DNA of 59,984 nt from Firmicutes bacterium HGW-Firmicutes-7 (GCA_002841375.1 PGZO01000027.1:1-59984), one strand, 5' to 3'; counted from the first letter of the stretch, positions 7,342-15,699 are shown. Program-made: numbers and translations. Notes: generated from the sequence alone by a model not told the origin.

Positions 7342-8451
7342 ATGAAGAATAGTAGGTTATATTATATAGATTGGTTACGAATCTCCGTAATACTATCTTT
7401 AATACCATACCATGCCGCACTAACCTATACAGGTTTAGGCGATATATATATTATAGAACCAGTAACTGGATTAAAGCTTGTACCGTTCATATTTCTAACG
7501 ATGCCTTTAGATAATTTCTTTATGACCATGTTATTTTTTATATCCGGTATAAGCTCATATTATTCAATGAAATCTAGACCGGATGGTTTATTTATTAGGG
7601 AACGTGTAAATAAGTTGTTAAAGCCATTTCTGCTAGGTACGATATTTTTATCTCCGGTTCAAGCCTATTCCAAAGCATTATTTAATGGATTTGATGGTAG
7701 CCTCATTGAATTTATTCCTGAGTTTTTCTCAAAGCGAATAGTGTATTATCTTGGATATGCACACTTGTGGTTCCTATTATATTTATTTGTATTTTCTGTT
7801 GTGAGCTATCCGTTATTTCGTTGGTGTCTCATTAATAGAGATAGAGTTAAGAACGTTGTAGATATGATGATTACTAAGCAATATATTTATTTTCCAATAC
7901 TTTGGATAATAGCAGTAGAAGCAGTATTTCGACCATATTTTCCAGGAATGCAGACTTTGATTATGGACTGGGCTAATAATCTTGTTTATTTAACAGTTTA
8001 TGTTTTTGGGTTTATATATGCATTTGATTCTAGAATCCAAGATCGGATTGAATTATTGTTGAGCAAGTCAATTATAATGGTATCAGTAAGTGGTGTTTCA
8101 CTATTCTTTATTTATTGGTATTGGCTTATTGGTGAAGGCAATAACTTTTTAATTACAAGAATCTGGGCCTTGAGCAAGGGCATATATGAATCATTTCTAA
8201 TTGTCCTACTAATGGTAATAGGAAGAAGATGTTTCAATGTTGATAATAAGGTATTGAGATACTTTAAGGAATCGTCTTTTAATTATTATTTGTATCATAT
8301 GCTAGCTGTTACATATATAACGCTAGCTTTTACCAGTTTACGTATCAACTATTTTGTAAAGTATTTGATGACAGTTGTGTTATCAGTGATTATTATGGCA
8401 ATAGTTCATGAAGTAATAAAGAAGGGAAAAACACATTTTTCTGTGAGGTGA
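7342..8451 (+). CDS. Membrane acyltransferase, family 3
   Basis: 369 residues with about ten membrane segments. The N-terminus RLYYIDWLRISVILSLIPYH has the typical acyltransferase-3 start, where the His of the IPYHA block corresponds to the conserved catalytic histidine, and a basic loop SRPDGLFIRERVNKLLKPF follows helix 2. These enzymes O-acetylate sugars in cell-surface polysaccharides or peptidoglycan, using an acyl donor across the membrane. The stop overlaps the GAGGTGA site of the following Fe-S protein, so the two genes are translationally close. Substrate unknown. Confidence 0.85.
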   Translation: MKNSRLYYIDWLRISVILSLIPYHAALTYTGLGDIYIIEPVTGLKLVPFIFLTMPLDNFFMTMLFFISGISSYYSMKSRPDGLFIRERVNKLLKPFLLGTIFLSPVQAYSKALFNGFDGSLIEFIPEFFSKRIVYYLGYAHLWFLLYLFVFSVVSYPLFRWCLINRDRVKNVVDMMITKQYIYFPILWIIAVEAVFRPYFPGMQTLIMDWANNLVYLTVYVFGFIYAFDSRIQDRIELLLSKSIIMVSVSGVSLFFIYWYWLIGEGNNFLITRIWALSKGIYESFLIVLLMVIGRRCFNVDNKVLRYFKESSFNYYLYHMLAVTYITLAFTSLRINYFVKYLMTVVLSVIIMAIVHEVIKKGKTHFSVR

Positions 8452-8456
8452 AAATT

Positions 8457-9140
8457 ATGAAAGAAAAAATAAAGAAAATTATATTATCGCTTGGTGCAGA
8501 TGTTTGTGGTATTGCAAATATTGACAGGTTTACTGATACTCCACAGGGGTTTTCTCCAAACGATATCTTTGTAGACTGCAAATCTGTAATTGTTTTTGGA
8601 ATAGCTCTTCCTAAAGGACTGATGCAAGTAGATTCTAGATTAATTTATGGTCATTTCAATAATAATAGTTGTCAGCAAGTTGATACAATTTCATTTAGAG
8701 CTGCAAAAATTATTGAAAACAAGTTTGGTTGCTATGCTGTTTCTATCCCTTGTGATGGGCCTTATGACTTTTGGGATAAAAATAAAATGGAAGGACGAGG
8801 TCTAATTTCAATGAAACATGCTGCCGTTCTAGCAGGTGTTGGTACACTTGGAAAAAGTACATTGCTTATAAACAACAGATTTGGAAACCTTCTAACCATT
8901 GGCGCGATATTAACAAATCTTAAGTTACATTCTGATGAATTATGTAAAGGTATTTGTATACCTGAATGCAAAAAGTGTATTGACAGTTGTCCTGTTAGTG
9001 CAATCAAAGATGGAAATGTTATTCAAAAATTATGTCGAAATAATACATATGATCAAAATAGCCGTGGTTTCGATGTTGTTAATTGTAACAATTGCAGAAA
9101 TGTATGCCCGATGGGATATGGGGACAACCCCAATAAATGA
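8457..9140 (+). CDS. QueG-like 4Fe-4S protein (first of a tandem pair)
   Basis: 227 residues related to the N-terminal cobalamin-type domain and ferredoxin domain of epoxyqueuosine reductase (QueG), but clearly shorter than QueG (about 370-390). The N-terminal part ends in a block GAKS-like region (DCKSVIVFGIALP). A conserved HAAVLAGVGTLGKSTLLI motif is followed by two clusters: CIPECKKCIDSCP and CNNCRNVCP. Each carries the Cys needed for a [4Fe-4S] cluster. The ATG at 8457 lies eight bases after GAGGTG; the in-frame GTG at 8448 is less likely. Electron-transfer or reductase role inferred; QueG activity itself is unlikely because the C-terminal region is missing. Confidence 0.75.
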   Translation: MKEKIKKIILSLGADVCGIANIDRFTDTPQGFSPNDIFVDCKSVIVFGIALPKGLMQVDSRLIYGHFNNNSCQQVDTISFRAAKIIENKFGCYAVSIPCDGPYDFWDKNKMEGRGLISMKHAAVLAGVGTLGKSTLLINNRFGNLLTIGAILTNLKLHSDELCKGICIPECKKCIDSCPVSAIKDGNVIQKLCRNNTYDQNSRGFDVVNCNNCRNVCPMGYGDNPNK

Positions 9141-9247
9141 ATGACATTAATCTTGACATGAACGATAAGATTGCTAAATAAAGCAATACAATTAAGGGGT
9201 ACTATTAAATCATAATAAATATTTTAATGAAGGAGAAGTTTACCGTA

Positions 9248-9925
9248 ATGATAACAGCAAATGAAGTTAAAAAAATGATATTAGTGAGTGGAGCAGATTT
9301 ATGTGGCATTGCATCAGTTGATCGTTTTGATGCGGCACCTGAAGGCTTTCACCCTAAAGATGTTTTGCCATCCTGTCAATCGGTGGTAGTTTTTGCTAAA
9401 AAATTTTTGAAGGGAACATTACAATCTGAATCTACTATCCCATATACAATAGTAAGAAATATATTATCTGACAAGATGGATAAAATGGCTGTACAAATTT
9501 GTATGGATTTAGAGGATAAAGGAATAATCGCTATTCCAACTGGTACAAATGGACCTACCGTTTTTGATAACACTACAGGCAGATTTCGAAATATTGTTTC
9601 AGCAAAGCATTGTGCCGTTCAGGCTGGACTTGGCCGTATAGGGAGGAATACATTACTCATTACTCCTAAGTATGGGAATATGGTATGGCTAAGCGTAATT
9701 TTGGTAGATGTATTATTGGAAGCTGACGAAGTACTCGAAGGAAATCCATGCCTAGAAGGGTGTAATCTGTGTGTAGAAATCTGTCCGAGTGATGCAGTAG
9801 GAAAGCCAGAAATGGAACAAATGAAATGTTGGGAATATGCATTTGGAGAAGTGGATGGCGGTAATTTTAGGATTAAGTGTTTTAAATGTAGGGAAGTATG
9901 TCCATACTGTTTTTCAGGTGAGTAG
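9248..9925 (+). CDS. QueG-like 4Fe-4S protein (second of a tandem pair)
   Basis: 225 residues, a diverged duplicate of the preceding gene: the same opening (VKKMILVSGADLCGIASVDRF), the same AKHCAVQAGLGRIGRNTLLI motif, and two cysteine clusters CLEGCNLCVEICP and CFKCREVCPYC for two [4Fe-4S] centres. Start: AAGGAG lies at 9230-9235; the ATG at 9248 aligns with the start of the paralogue and is preferred over the ATG at 9227 that sits on the site itself. The gap from the first copy is about 110 bases with no terminator seen, so co-transcription is plausible. Physiological partner unknown. Confidence 0.75.
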   Translation: MITANEVKKMILVSGADLCGIASVDRFDAAPEGFHPKDVLPSCQSVVVFAKKFLKGTLQSESTIPYTIVRNILSDKMDKMAVQICMDLEDKGIIAIPTGTNGPTVFDNTTGRFRNIVSAKHCAVQAGLGRIGRNTLLITPKYGNMVWLSVILVDVLLEADEVLEGNPCLEGCNLCVEICPSDAVGKPEMEQMKCWEYAFGEVDGGNFRIKCFKCREVCPYCFSGE

Positions 9926-10033
9926 TAATAAACAGTCGAACTTCACATAACAAACTGTCTGTGACATCTAGAATCTACACTTCCAACGTCATCTATAAAG
10001 TTACTGATATTATTTTTAGAAGGAGAAATATTA

Positions 10034-10513
10034 ATGAATATTCTTTTAGTTTATTATTCACATACTGGGAATAATGAGAAATTAGCTTTTGAGTTACGAG
10101 ATCAAATAGGATGTGATATTTATAAAATTGAGGAAAAAAAGAAAAGGAAAACACTACATATTTTATTTGATTTTCTTTGTAAACATGATGCAGAATTGGT
10201 AGAAAGTAATATTGATTTAAGGAAGTATAAAATTATAATTTTAGTTGCACCAATTTGGGGCAGCAAAATTCCTTCTCCAATAAGAGCATTTATAGAGCGA
10301 GAAAAAAGCTATTTGAATAAATATTTTTATGTATCTATATGTAATGGGGAAGAGGGACAAAAAGAAAAGATTGAGAATGAATTATATTCTATAATCCAAG
10401 TTAAGCCTATTCAGGTTTTAGAATTAACAATTTGTTACCAAAAGAAAAGAAAAATAAAATTAAGCATACCTTTAAATATAGAATTAGTAGAGAAGATCTT
10501 GATATGTTTATGA
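10034..10513 (+). CDS. Flavodoxin family protein
   Basis: 159 residues with the FMN phosphate-binding loop at the N-terminus (YYSHTGNNEKLA), a central LVAPIWGSKIPSPIRAFIE block, which is the flavodoxin-type WG loop of the FMN ring, and a C-terminal part that is more variable and lysine-rich. Flavodoxin-like proteins carry electrons or reduce small substrates with FMN. The start ATG follows AGAAGGAGAA. Stand-alone gene; the electron partner might be the neighbouring Fe-S proteins, but that is speculation. Confidence 0.82.
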   Translation: MNILLVYYSHTGNNEKLAFELRDQIGCDIYKIEEKKKRKTLHILFDFLCKHDAELVESNIDLRKYKIIILVAPIWGSKIPSPIRAFIEREKSYLNKYFYVSICNGEEGQKEKIENELYSIIQVKPIQVLELTICYQKKRKIKLSIPLNIELVEKILICL

Positions 10514-10821
10514 ATGAGATAGAACTATGTACCAACATGATATATGATAATAAAGGTGATCATTAGGGCTTGCTAATTATAATTTATGGGAACTTTTACT
10601 ATTATAATACGTCTAATGAGATGATGAAAATCTTAAATGGCATAGGTTTAGACATTTTATGGTATTGTTAATGATGATAATATTCAACGAATTAGAATTA
10701 ACTTTCTAGGCTTTCCTAGATAGAAGCAACAGTAGAAAATAGCGTTTAGATGGCAAGATATCAAGGAGTTATTGATGTGATAAGCTACAACTAGTTTGTA
10801 AAATTATGGAGGAGAGTGAGT
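10514..10821. other. Intergenic region with no gene seen
   Basis: Just over 300 AT-rich bases. There are no convincing ORFs and no clear hairpin terminator. A strong GGAGGAG site at the right end belongs to the broken lipoprotein gene. Confidence 0.5.
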
Positions 10822-11306
10822 ATGAAAAAAGTATTATTCATGTTGATAGTCGTTATGCTTATTTCAACATCTTGTGTAGAGGAAGATCTTAAAGTTGCTA
10901 AACCAGTCATATATTTATATCCAGAAGTTGAGACAAGTATAAAGGTTAAACTTGATTACAAGGGAGAATTAGCTTGTACTTATCCGCAATACAATAATGG
11001 GTGGAATGTTATATCAAATTCAGATGGTAGAATAATAAATCAAGAGGATAATCTTGAGTACTCGAATTTATTGTTTATTGGTTACCCCTAATGAAAGAGA
11101 ATGATTATAATTTAGTATATTTTGCTGGTGATGAGTATTCTGATTTAGCAGAATTGTCAATTGAACCAAAGCCAGATACTATATTAAGAGTATTCATGGT
11201 GTTTAAAGCTATCGATGAACTAATTGATATAAAAGAGCAGTCACTAGACACAATCAATAGAGAAGGGTTTACAGTAATTGAATGGGGTGGCGTTGAAATT
11301 AATTAA
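10822..11306 (+). pseudogene. Broken lipoprotein gene (internal out-of-frame deletion)
   Basis: The N-terminal part has a lipoprotein signal (MKKVLFMLIVVMLISTSC, lipobox ending in Cys) and a conserved segment AKPVIYLYPEVETSIKVKLD that begins a known family of conserved secreted proteins. The C-terminal part continues in another frame as VYWLPLMKENDYNLVYF... TIEPKPDSM-like and ends WGGVEIN, the family's C-terminus. The two halves meet at about 11068-11091, where the first frame stops with TAA (11089-11091) right at the LFIGYP end. A region of roughly 50-60 codons that should lie between the halves is missing, and the junction is out of frame. The first ATG at 10822 follows GGAGGAG. The gene was recently functional but is now broken. 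Confidence 0.75.
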
Positions 11307-11342
11307 ATGGGATTAATTAGTTTACTATAGTGAAGTTCATGA

Positions 11343-11507
11343 TCTAGGTTATTTACAGTATTTCCACAATTGATATTATGGAAGACAGAAACGTTTAATG
11401 CCTTACTATTACATGTGATTTTATCGGTATTGTTCCCAAGTATATATTTAGGAATTATAGGAATTAAGACTATTATTAATAAAAGCCTCCGCAATAACAT
11501 CAGGTAA
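11343..11507 (+). pseudogene. Possible remnant of a membrane protein
   Basis: An open stretch without start codon reads SRLFTVFPQLILWK, then a hydrophobic segment (LLLHVILSVLFPSIYLGIIG) and a basic end (NKSLRNNIR), and stops at 11507. This looks like the C-terminal part of a small membrane protein whose N-terminus has been lost (upstream frame closed by TGA at 11340-11342). No family recognised. Confidence 0.3.
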
Positions 11508-11600
11508 CATGTTGTTGGCAAAATTATCAGCATTGAGTTTGACAACGTCTCAAGTGAATATTTTAATCAATACAAATTGTTTTGGAAGTGAGGGGAGAAG

Positions 11601-12035
11601 ATGATTAAAATCTATCGAATATTATTTGCGTTACATTTCTTTGTAGGCTTTGGCGCTTTGGTAGGTGGGTTTGCAACAATTATAAATCCAGAAGAACCAC
11701 TTGGGATGTCTGTTAAGTATTTACAGTATTCACCTTTTAAAAATTATCTCATACCTGGGATCCTTCTATTCATCGTAATAGGGCTTGGCAATGTAGTTAG
11801 TGCGATTATTGTACGTATGAAGTTTAGATTTCAAGCCTATATAAGTAGTATTTTTAGTTGGGCATTAATGATATGGATTGTAGTTCAATGTATAATGCTT
11901 AATTCAGTGGTATTTATACATGTATTTTATTTTATTATAGGACTAATTGAAGCTGTTTTATCAATAATTATTTTATTTCACCAACGATTGTTTCCAACCA
12001 ATATTGTGATAAGATTGTTAAAAAGAAAAGTATAA
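11601..12035 (+). CDS. Hypothetical membrane protein, four predicted helices
   Basis: 144 residues with hydrophobic segments at about 8-28, 50-70, 80-105 and 108-130 and a basic C-terminal tail (FPTNIVIRLLKRKV). The ATG is preceded by GAGGGGAG. No family recognised; no partner gene is evident. Confidence 0.6.
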   Translation: MIKIYRILFALHFFVGFGALVGGFATIINPEEPLGMSVKYLQYSPFKNYLIPGILLFIVIGLGNVVSAIIVRMKFRFQAYISSIFSWALMIWIVVQCIMLNSVVFIHVFYFIIGLIEAVLSIIILFHQRLFPTNIVIRLLKRKV

Positions 12036-12481
12036 CATTATATTTAAAGGATACCATACAAGGTCATAGGTATAGGTTTGATCCTTTGGAATAAGTAGAT
12101 TAATTTAATTTGGGAGAAATGTTAATATGAATAAAACCTATAAACAGCTAAGCTTTATAATTTTATGCACGTTAATGCTATTTACACTACATAAATAATC
12201 CATCTGATAATCTTTCAATTGTGATGATCTCTAATGAAAATCAACCTAAAGCAGTGCATAACTGTTGATAGCGTCATTAGTATAATATCTGAGTTCATCA
12301 TTTCTAATATCAACTAGTTCGCTTCCCAAGGAAATTTACAATAAACGATAAAAGATATACTCCAGAATTTCATAATATGTAAAACATACTTGACAACCCA
12401 AAAGGTATAATGTATACTTTGGATGTAAAGTTTGTTTTACATGTAATTTTGTTAATGGAAGGGGCGTATAATTAAGTCGTT
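12036..12481 (+). other. Intergenic region containing a truncated signal-peptide ORF and the XRE promoter
   Basis: At 12127-12198 a 23-codon ORF starts MNKTYKQLSFIILCTLMLF, which resembles a signal peptide cut short, and its ATG follows GGGAGAAA. It is probably the stub of a lost secreted protein. The right half (12377-12442) holds the promoter and candidate operators of the XRE regulator. Confidence 0.45.
12377..12442 (+). promoter_or_regulatory. Promoter and candidate autoregulatory operators of the XRE gene
   Basis: TTGACA (12390-12395) and TATACT (12413-12418) are 17 bases apart. ATGTAAAAC (12377-12385) overlaps the upstream flank of the -35 region and is mirrored by GTTTTACAT (12434-12442). 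Between them, ATGTAAA and TTTACAT (12423-12442) form a perfect inverted repeat around six bases, just after the predicted start of transcription. Small XRE regulators usually bind such repeats next to their own promoter, so negative autoregulation is inferred. Confidence 0.55.
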
Positions 12482-12697
12482 ATGGAAAATAATGTGAAGC
12501 TATTAAGAGAAGAATTGGGGTTTTCTCAAGGAAAATTAGCTGAAGTACTTGGTGTTAGTCGGCAAACTATTAATTCAATTGAAAATAATCGGTACAGTCC
12601 ATCGATTGAATTAGCTTTTAAGTTATCAAGAGTATTTCAGAAGTCTATTGAAGATATTTTTATTTATAGGGAGGAAAAATATAGTGGAAAAAGATAA
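12482..12697 (+). CDS. Small XRE-family transcriptional regulator
   Basis: 71 residues, made almost only of a lambda-repressor-like helix-turn-helix: the turn lies in FSQGKLAEVLGVSRQTINSIE, followed by the helix YSPSIELAFKLSRVF and IEDIF. This is the standard short cytoplasmic XRE type that pairs with a small membrane protein gene. The next gene starts inside its last codons, so they are one operon and translationally coupled. Start ATG at 12482; the ribosome-binding site is GGAAGGGG about 15 bases upstream, somewhat distant. Confidence 0.88.
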   Translation: MENNVKLLREELGFSQGKLAEVLGVSRQTINSIENNRYSPSIELAFKLSRVFQKSIEDIFIYREEKYSGKR

Positions 12698-13091
12698 GCT
12701 TATTAGAGTATTTAAATTTGAGAATCTATTGTTAGGAATAGTCGTTTCTATTATTGTTGTAACTATGATAGTGATAGGAACAAAAAGTATCCACCATGCA
12801 ATGGGTGTTGGGATGTTCGTGGGTGTTTGGATTGGTGTATTATTTAATCACTTTGTTCAAATACCTAGTATGTATGGTAAAAAGGATGAAAGAGAATTAA
12901 TACTCAAAATTATATCCATGTATCTTAGCGTTAGTTTCGCTTTTGTTATTAGTTTTATCTTATTCGCATTAACAGTATTCAGTGTAATTTATTTTACGCT
13001 GGCTGAATTTAGTGCAATCATAATAATTATTTTAGGAATAACGCTAGGAATAAGATGGTTATCTTATAAATTATTATTAAGATATTTATAA
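12684..13091 (+). CDS. Membrane partner of the XRE regulator (DUF2178-like)
   Basis: 135 residues with four predicted membrane helices, and a short cytoplasmic loop KKDERELILKI in the middle, the DERE-type motif seen in the small membrane proteins that accompany short XRE regulators (DUF2178/DUF3796-like). It starts at GTG 12684, nine bases after GGGAGG and inside the end of the XRE gene by 14 bases; the longer frame from 12648 lacks a ribosome-binding site. The pair may act as a membrane-linked sensor with DNA-binding partner, but the signal is unknown. Confidence 0.6.
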   Translation: MEKDKLIRVFKFENLLLGIVVSIIVVTMIVIGTKSIHHAMGVGMFVGVWIGVLFNHFVQIPSMYGKKDERELILKIISMYLSVSFAFVISFILFALTVFSVIYFTLAEFSAIIIIILGITLGIRWLSYKLLLRYL

Positions 13092-13220
13092 AAATTGAAA
13101 GTGCAAAGTAATTGAGTGTGTATGTGCTCAAGCTAGAAAAACGAATATTAATTATAGCAAAACTATAGAAAACTAATGAAATAATAATTAAGCAATAATT
13201 TTTAATGAAGGAGATTTATG

Positions 13221-13526
13221 ATGATGAATTTTTTTGAATTTGGAGATATGTCGTTAAAATCAATCATTAGATATTTGTATCTAATGGGGTGTATAACGTT
13301 GTTATACAAGGCTTTTTTGGTAGGAAGAGTCCTTTATCTAACAAATACATACGCAAAAGAAACTAGCTACATGCAAGGAGGTCAACAGTGGTATTCATCT
13401 ATAGAGGTTAATAATATGCCATTAGGATTATTTGGAGGATTAGCCTTTTTCATTGTTAGTTTATTAATTTGGAAAATAATATGTGAGTTACTCTATATTA
13501 TTTTCGAAAGAATTGGAAGACAATAA
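13221..13526 (+). CDS. DUF4282-like small membrane protein
   Basis: About 100 residues with two membrane segments near 18-35 and 71-95. The end of the second helix, LLIWKIICELLYIIFERI, resembles DUF4282 (a family of small bacterial membrane proteins with a conserved R/K-xxCELLIxxF end). Three ATGs in a row at 13218, 13221 and 13224 all follow AAGGAG; the middle one has the best spacing. Function unknown. Confidence 0.5.
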   Translation: MMNFFEFGDMSLKSIIRYLYLMGCITLLYKAFLVGRVLYLTNTYAKETSYMQGGQQWYSSIEVNNMPLGLFGGLAFFIVSLLIWKIICELLYIIFERIGRQ

Positions 13527-13602
13527 ATGTTTATATGAATTTTAGATAAGATTTATTAAATTTAATTAGCATTTAGCATAAGTAAATATGGAGGAAATGA
13601 GA

Positions 13603-13821
13603 ATGAAAAAATGGAGTTATAAAGTAATCGAATTTGATTCTAAGGGTTTTGTGGGTGGAAAGGTTAATTCAAGGAACATTGAAGATCGGTTGAATGAACT
13701 AGGAAATCAAGGATGGGCTCTAGTTAGCAGTTTTACAACAAATCAGGCTTATGGGCAAACAAATAAAATCGTATTTACTTTTAAAAGAGAAATAGAAGAA
13801 ACTAGAGTAGTTGGTAATTAG
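13603..13821 (+). CDS. DUF4177 domain protein
   Basis: 72 residues. The pattern KKWSYKVIEFDSKG at the start, LNELGNQGWALVSSF in the middle and a closing beta strand NKIVFTFKREI are diagnostic for DUF4177, a small beta-alpha-beta domain common in Firmicutes without known function. The ATG at 13603 has eight bases of spacing to GGAGG; the earlier ATG at 13588 overlaps the site. Confidence 0.8.
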   Translation: MKKWSYKVIEFDSKGFVGGKVNSRNIEDRLNELGNQGWALVSSFTTNQAYGQTNKIVFTFKREIEETRVVGN

Positions 13822-13899
13822 AGCAAAATATACACTTTAGATTTTCTGTTCCTATTTATAAGAGGGTTGATGGTATTTGAAAAAAGGAGGAAGAAATGC

Positions 13900-14373
13900 A
13901 TGAAATTTATTTGCCCATTAATCGTGGTTAAAGATATGAAACGTGCAAGACATTTTTATGAGGGAATATTAGGACAAATAGTAAAGTATGACTTTGAAGA
14001 AAACGTGACCTTCGAAGGAGATTTTGCGATTCATTTAGAGAATCATTTTAAAGGATTAATTAATGAGTTCGAGGATAAAGTTATAAGGCACAAAGGGAAT
14101 AATTTTGAATTATATTTTGAAAGCGAAGATTTATTAGAGCTGGAGCTTAAGTTAATGAATACAGAAATAGAATTTATTCATAAAATAAAAGAACAACCTT
14201 GGGGACAAAGGGTGATCAGAGTTTATGACTATGATGGACATATTGTAGAAATTGGTGAAAGTATGGAAACAGTTATAAGAAGATATTTTAAAAATGGAAA
14301 GACAGAAGAAGAAATTGTAAAGAAAACATCAATGCCAATAGAGTTTGTTAAAGACATAGTAAAAGGAATATGA
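13900..14373 (+). CDS. Glyoxalase/bleomycin-resistance (VOC) family protein
   Basis: 157 residues. The VOC start is FICPLIVVKDMKRARHFYEGILGQ, with the paired metal/ligand end GQRVIRVYDYDGHIVEIGES, where the His and Glu fit the usual metal-binding positions. A C-terminal tail of about 35 residues (RYFKNGKTEEEIVKKTSMP) looks like a helix-turn-helix-type extension that is not part of the VOC core. The true start is the ATG at 13900, nine bases after AGGAGG; the earlier in-frame start lacks a site. Substrate unknown. Confidence 0.8.
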   Translation: MKFICPLIVVKDMKRARHFYEGILGQIVKYDFEENVTFEGDFAIHLENHFKGLINEFEDKVIRHKGNNFELYFESEDLLELELKLMNTEIEFIHKIKEQPWGQRVIRVYDYDGHIVEIGESMETVIRRYFKNGKTEEEIVKKTSMPIEFVKDIVKGI

Positions 14374-14502
14374 TACTTGAAATATTTATATAATGTCGTG
14401 AGCTTAATGACTGTTTTAATTAAAAATCTACGTATTATTGACGGAAACGGCTAGTTAGATTAAATAGACAAGATACGTAATAAAACTAAAAACAATAAAA
14501 AT

Positions 14503-14545
14503 ACTGTAAATGCCTGTCATTCTAAAAATGATGGGCATTTACAGT
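14503..14545 (-). terminator. Terminator of the YlbF-family gene
   Basis: A 19-base stem with two mismatches (ACTGTAAATGCC... / ...GGGCATTTACAGT) around a five-base loop. On the - strand it is followed by a T-rich stretch, so it ends the YlbF-family transcript; on the + strand no T-run follows. Confidence 0.7.
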
Positions 14546-14573
14546 GATATACCAATTTAAACAGTGCATCAAA

Positions 14574-14909
14574 CTAAAATTTTAAGTCAGTTTCGATCGC
14601 GTCATTAATGGACTTAAACGTGTTAAACATTAACTCATTAAAGTTTTTATGAGCTTTTAAAAATTTATCTACTTCAGGAATTTTTAATAGACTTCCAAAT
14701 TGTGTATTAAGTTCTGCAATTTTAGCTTCAATTATATTTTCAGATTTATTGGATGAATAAATCTCTTCGAGCCGTCGATTAAGCTCAAATACATTATTTC
14801 TTAAAGAACGATTTCCTTCGATATATTTCTTTGCCTGCATCAATTGATTGAATTCTCTTGTCGATTTAATAGCATTGATAAAACCCCTGACATCTTCATT
14901 AATTCCCAT
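14574..14909 (-). CDS. YlbF family regulator (DUF964)
   Basis: 111 residues, nearly all helical. Members YlbF and YmcA form a complex with YaaT that affects RNase Y, competence and sporulation in Bacillus; YheA is related. Landmarks: FINAIKSTREFNQLMQAKKY at the N-terminus, the middle RNNVFELNRRLEEIY helix and a closing KAHKNFNELMFNTFKSINDA. I start it at the ATG at 14909, which is eight bases from GGAGGTGAT; the upstream ATG sits on that site. Which of the YlbF subgroups it represents cannot be told here. Confidence 0.8.
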   Translation of the reverse strand: MGINEDVRGFINAIKSTREFNQLMQAKKYIEGNRSLRNNVFELNRRLEEIYSSNKSENIIEAKIAELNTQFGSLLKIPEVDKFLKAHKNFNELMFNTFKSINDAIETDLKF

Positions 14910-15066
14910 TATAATCACCTCCATGGTCTATTATTAATATTTTCAAAAAGGTATTAACTACTCTATAGCTAATCTATTTCATACTGTTGAAATACATTAC
15001 TGATAATTTAGAATAATAGCAATAGAGATAAGACCACTTGACGAATTAGTAATCCTTTTAAAAAGT

Positions 15067-15099
15067 GAGTGATGTGAATCGTAAGTATTCACATCACTC
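15067..15099 (-). terminator. Terminator of the glycine-rich Sm-like gene
   Basis: GAGTGATGTGAAT (15067-15079) and ATTCACATCACTC (15087-15099) are perfect complements around a seven-base loop, and the - strand continues with a T-run. Confidence 0.85.
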
Positions 15100-15113
15100 A
15101 AAAAGATATTACA

Positions 15114-15476
15114 TTAGATTGCGTTATGAGTAAATGAAACAATTTTATCTACTGGAATAACAACTACAGAACCTAAAAGACTTCTGCCATAGCCACCATA
15201 ACCACCATAACCAACACCATAGCTACCACAACCGCCGCCATAACCGCCGCCAAAACCGCCATAACCGGCTGTTGGGTATCCACAAGTACTACCTACTGGA
15301 CAATCAGGTGCTGCACCAATTGATGTAATTAATCTTACGAAACAATCATTTGCAGATACTAATATTCCAGTGAATCCTGATCCGCTTAAACCACCACTAG
15401 AAGTGAAAATTGTTACTGTTTGACCAACGAACCTTACTAAATCATGAATTGCATCAATTCCAATTCCATCAGGCAT
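15114..15476 (-). CDS. Spore-surface-like protein with Sm-like fold and glycine-rich insert
   Basis: 120 residues. The outer parts look like one small beta-barrel domain: VGQTVTIFTSSGGLSGSGF then GILVSANDCFVRLIT, and at the end VVVIPVDKIVSFTHNAI. This recalls Sm/Hfq-like proteins and clostridial spore coat proteins that act as beta barrels. Between them is a 40-residue insertion rich in Gly and Tyr (GYGGFGGGYGGG, GYGGYGGYGR). The DNA upstream shows AAAGGAGGTAAAT, an excellent ribosome-binding site. A second Gly/Tyr-rich protein gene follows the same orientation nearby, which supports a structural role, perhaps in spore coat or cell envelope. Function inferred only. Confidence 0.55.
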   Translation of the reverse strand: MPDGIGIDAIHDLVRFVGQTVTIFTSSGGLSGSGFTGILVSANDCFVRLITSIGAAPDCPVGSTCGYPTAGYGGFGGGYGGGCGSYGVGYGGYGGYGRSLLGSVVVIPVDKIVSFTHNAI

Positions 15477-15657
15477 ATATTTACCTCCTTTCTCTCCTTC
15501 CTATAGATTATTATATGTACAAGCAGATTGAGTTGTGATAATGTAAACTGTCAATCCCTCAAAAGATGTTTCTTCAAATTATTTAGAGTCAACAATCGCT
15601 GAAAATAAAACTTATAGTACAAGCTATGGAAAAATACCATTCCATAAACGAAGCTAC

Positions 15658-15699
15658 AGCAAAAGAGTTGAGAGGATATATTCTCTCAACCCTTTTGCT
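15658..15699 (-). terminator. Stem-loop after the second glycine-rich gene
   Basis: AGCAAAAGAGTTGAGAG pairs with CTCTCAACCCTTTTGCT with one mismatch around an eight-base loop. It ends the transcript of the gene at 15732-15947, though no strong T-run follows the stem. Confidence 0.6.

Noticed and set aside
12406-12411. TATAAT as -10 of the XRE promoter
   Set aside because: It is only 10 bases from TTGACA. The TATACT at 12413-12418 gives the correct 17-base spacer.
2392-14373. Integron-like gene cassette array
   Set aside because: Single-gene units in one orientation look like cassettes, but I found no attC-like repeated element in the gaps and no IntI gene. The tyrosine recombinase at 36 kb is Xer-like and far away.
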